Origin: Thermoanaerobaculia bacterium
GTDB lineage: Bacteria > Acidobacteriota > Thermoanaerobaculia > Multivoradales > UBA5704
Direction: 5' to 3'
Length of the DNA stretch: 6,922 nucleotides
Assembly: GCA_030150965.1 (NCBI GenBank)
Contig: JASLEW010000680.1
Location: forward strand, 1-6,922
Below the pieces are notes generated by a model. That model was not told the DNA's origin. It searched no databases and worked only from the letters and a program-made list of their open reading frames with translations. Below, piece by piece: positions 5,770 to 6,922 of this stretch. Each line of letters opens with the position of its first letter. The stretch's first letter is position 1. The translations under genes and the position numbers were made by a program.

Positions 5770-5852
5770 TGCCCGAGGCGGGAGTCGAACCCGCATGCCC
5801 TTGCGGGCGGAAGATTTTAAGTCTCCTGCGTCTGCCATTCCGCCACTCGGGC
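5770..5852 (-). tRNA. tRNA-Leu (anticodon TAA)
   Basis: An 83-base cloverleaf can be drawn. The acceptor stem GCCCGAG/CTCGGGC is perfect over 7 bp. The D arm has GCG/CGC with GG in the loop, and the anticodon stem GGAGA/TCTTC carries loop CTTAAAA, hence anticodon TAA reading UUA/UUG. A long variable arm GCCC-GCAA-GGGC is the class II hallmark expected of leucine tRNA. The T arm is GCGGG-TTCGACT-CCCGC and the discriminator base is A. The 3' CCA is not encoded (AGCAAG follows), so it is added after transcription. An integrase fragment lies just past the 3' end, suggesting that this tRNA has served as an integration target while keeping an intact sequence. Confidence 0.95.
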
Positions 5853-5860
5853 CTGGCGGA

Positions 5861-5866
5861 ATCTTA
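5861..5866 (-). promoter_or_regulatory. Possible -10 element of the tRNA-Leu gene
   Basis: On the minus strand TAAGAT lies 8 bases upstream of the mature 5' end of the tRNA, in a local AT-rich pocket. No convincing -35 hexamer is seen at 16-18 bases spacing, so this is weak. Confidence 0.25.
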
Positions 5867-6027
5867 TCTCTTGACTCGGGCCTCCGCTGGCTTGGCCTCC
5901 AAAGGCTGGGCCGCCCGGCGCCGGGTGCCGGCCGGCTGCTCGGCGGCGATCCGGCCGGGGAGAGAGGCCGCGACCAGACACCTCGGGTAGCAGGGTGCAG
6001 GCCCGGGCCGCCCACGGCACCGCGGGG

Positions 6028-6435
6028 TCAGTGCTGCGACAGGCTGAAGAAGTTGCCGGAGTCGTCGTTGAACACCGCGGCGATGCCCCATGGCTGCTTC
6101 TCCGGCGGGGACTTGAACTGCACGCCGCGGGCCCTGAGCTCCTCGTAGGCGGCGGCGCAGTCGGGGGTGTCGAAGACGCCGCCGCCCAGGACGCCCTTCT
6201 TCACCAGGGCGCGGAGCTGCTCCGCCGTCTCCGCGTCCAGCATCATCCCCGCCTTCGGCTCCATCAGGGCGATCTCCAGCTCTGGCTGGCCGGTGACGCC
6301 GACCGTCACCCAGCGGAAGTCCCCCATCCGCGCGTCGGTGCGCAGCTCCAGGCCCAGCTTCTTGGTGTAGAACTCGATGGCGCTGTCGTGGTCGAGGACG
6401 TAGACGGTGGAATGCGACAGGTGGCTGATCATCAT
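6028..6435 (-). CDS. VOC family protein (glyoxalase/bleomycin-resistance fold)
   Basis: 135 residues from the first of two tandem ATGs (6435, 6432). GAGGAG at 6444-6439 is 3 bases from the first and 6 from the second, so ATG 6432 may be the one used. Two beta-alpha-beta-beta-beta units are visible. The first runs from HSTVYVLDHDSAIEFYTKKL (8-27) to PELEIALM, with the family's His8 and Glu54 in metal-ligand positions. The second runs from GGGVFDTPDCAAAYEELRARG (84-104) to PWGIAAVFNDDSGNFFSLSQ, with the characteristic DxxGN turn at 125-128. The length is normal for a single VOC domain that dimerises. Proteins with this ending (PWG...F-x-D-x-x-GN) are usually annotated as glyoxalase-like enzymes without a known substrate. 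The AraC regulator gene lies upstream on the same strand, a common pairing. Confidence 0.9.
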   Translation of the reverse strand: MMISHLSHSTVYVLDHDSAIEFYTKKLGLELRTDARMGDFRWVTVGVTGQPELEIALMEPKAGMMLDAETAEQLRALVKKGVLGGGVFDTPDCAAAYEELRARGVQFKSPPEKQPWGIAAVFNDDSGNFFSLSQH

Positions 6436-6438
6436 GGT

Positions 6439-6444
6439 CTCCTC
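6439..6444 (-). promoter_or_regulatory. Ribosome binding site for the VOC gene
   Basis: GAGGAG on the minus strand, 3 bases before ATG 6435 and 6 before ATG 6432. The spacing slightly favours the second ATG. Confidence 0.6.
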
Positions 6445-6618
6445 TCCGCCTCCATGGCGGGCCCGTTGCCGCCTTGCCGGCGATGACCAGACCCTACAGC
6501 ACCTCCCGGCCGCGACGGTTATCGACGATTGCTATGTTGGGCCGCGGGACGCGGGCGGGCCCGGCCGGCCTGGTGGCCGCGGGCGATGTCCCGCACGCGG
6601 TCCCGGCCGTTCAGCGGC

Positions 6619-6922
6619 TCAGCCGTACATGGCGACGAAGCAGCCCGGCACCCGGAGCGGCAGGCCCGGAGGCCGCGGTGCCGCCACCCAGCGGCGGCGG
6701 TAGCGCAGCGGCGAGTCGCCGGTGAATTTGCGGAAGGCGCCGCTGAAGGATGGCAGGCTCTCGAAGCCCACCTCGAAGCAGATCTCGCTCACGCTGCGGT
6801 CGGTGGTCTCGAGCAGCGTGCGCGCCCGCTCCAGGCGCAGCTGCGACAGGTACCGCGCCGGCGTCTCGCCGTAGGCCTGGCGGAACAGGCGCAGGAAGTG
6901 GAACTTCGAGAAGTGCGCCGCC
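6619..6922 (-). CDS. AraC-family transcriptional regulator, C-terminal DNA-binding domain (5' end outside window)
   Basis: The frame is open at the right edge of the window and ends at TGA 6619; 100 residues are visible. It reads AAHFSKFHFLRLFRQAYGET (first helix-turn-helix) and YLSQLRLERARTLLETTDRS (linker helix). ICFEVGFESLPSFSGAFRKF (second helix-turn-helix) and TGDSPLRYRRRW (family closing motif) follow. The last 20 or so residues end in VPGCFVAMYG, a tail I associate with a subgroup of small stand-alone AraC regulators. How much precedes it, and whether there is a sensor domain, cannot be seen. It lies 183 bases upstream of the VOC gene on the same strand; that gap holds a possible separate promoter region (a local AT-rich patch near 6517-6540) but nothing definite. 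It may regulate the VOC gene. Confidence 0.9.
   Translation of the reverse strand, partial: AAHFSKFHFLRLFRQAYGETPARYLSQLRLERARTLLETTDRSVSEICFEVGFESLPSFSGAFRKFTGDSPLRYRRRWVAAPRPPGLPLRVPGCFVAMYG

Noticed and set aside
5845..5883. ACTCGGGCCT repeated at 5845-5854 and 5874-5883 as a possible attachment-site duplication
   Set aside because: It involves the 5' end of the tRNA, not the 3' end used by integrases, and only ten GC-rich bases match.
1..6922. CRISPR array, insertion-sequence ends, or a complete defence or toxin-antitoxin locus
   Set aside because: No regularly spaced repeats, transposase motifs or terminal inverted repeats were found. The RHH gene's divergent partner is a protease-like protein, not a recognisable toxin.

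Overview
The window comes from a GC-rich bacterium. Lines I counted by hand inside the GlxA-type gene are about 72% G+C. The tRNA-Leu does not encode its CCA end, and the genes have clear purine-rich ribosome binding sites. The taxon cannot be fixed from this piece; Acidobacteriota, Myxococcota or a high-GC member of the Pseudomonadota would all fit.

Layout, left to right. (1) 2-1560, plus strand: a cysteine hydrolase of the isochorismatase family, cut by the window edge, followed with a 4-base stop/start overlap by a GlxA-type regulator (DJ-1/PfpI-like domain plus AraC helix-turn-helix). (2) 1585-1614: a hairpin between convergent genes. (3) 1672-2746: a divergent pair, a ribbon-helix-helix (RHH) DNA-binding protein on minus and a soluble retropepsin-like aspartyl protease on plus. 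Their shared control region carries three copies of GCGTAAT in alternating orientation, a natural candidate operator. (4) 2747-4749: a short remnant resembling a phage or island excisionase runs, in the same frame and after one stop codon, into a secreted-type protein gene that looks cut at its 5' end. An exported four-cysteine protein follows 18 bases later in the same transcription unit. This stretch has visibly lower G+C (about 58% in three lines counted). (5) 4867-5316, minus: a small protein with a C-terminal membrane anchor. (6) 5402-5640, minus: a piece of a tyrosine-recombinase integrase with the HxLRH box, just downstream of a tRNA-Leu(TAA) gene at 5770-5852. (7) 6028-6922, minus: a VOC/glyoxalase-fold protein and, upstream of it, the C-terminal DNA-binding domain of an AraC regulator cut by the window edge.

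How it fits together. The two ends are ordinary regulator/enzyme pairs. The middle reads as chromosome repeatedly visited by integrative elements: an integrase relic at the 3' end of a tRNA gene, an excisionase-like relic, and a truncated gene of different base composition. I do not see a complete defence or other known system. The best candidates for something undescribed are the RHH/retropepsin divergon with its GCGTAAT array, the secreted two-gene unit, and the membrane-anchored protein beside the integrase relic.
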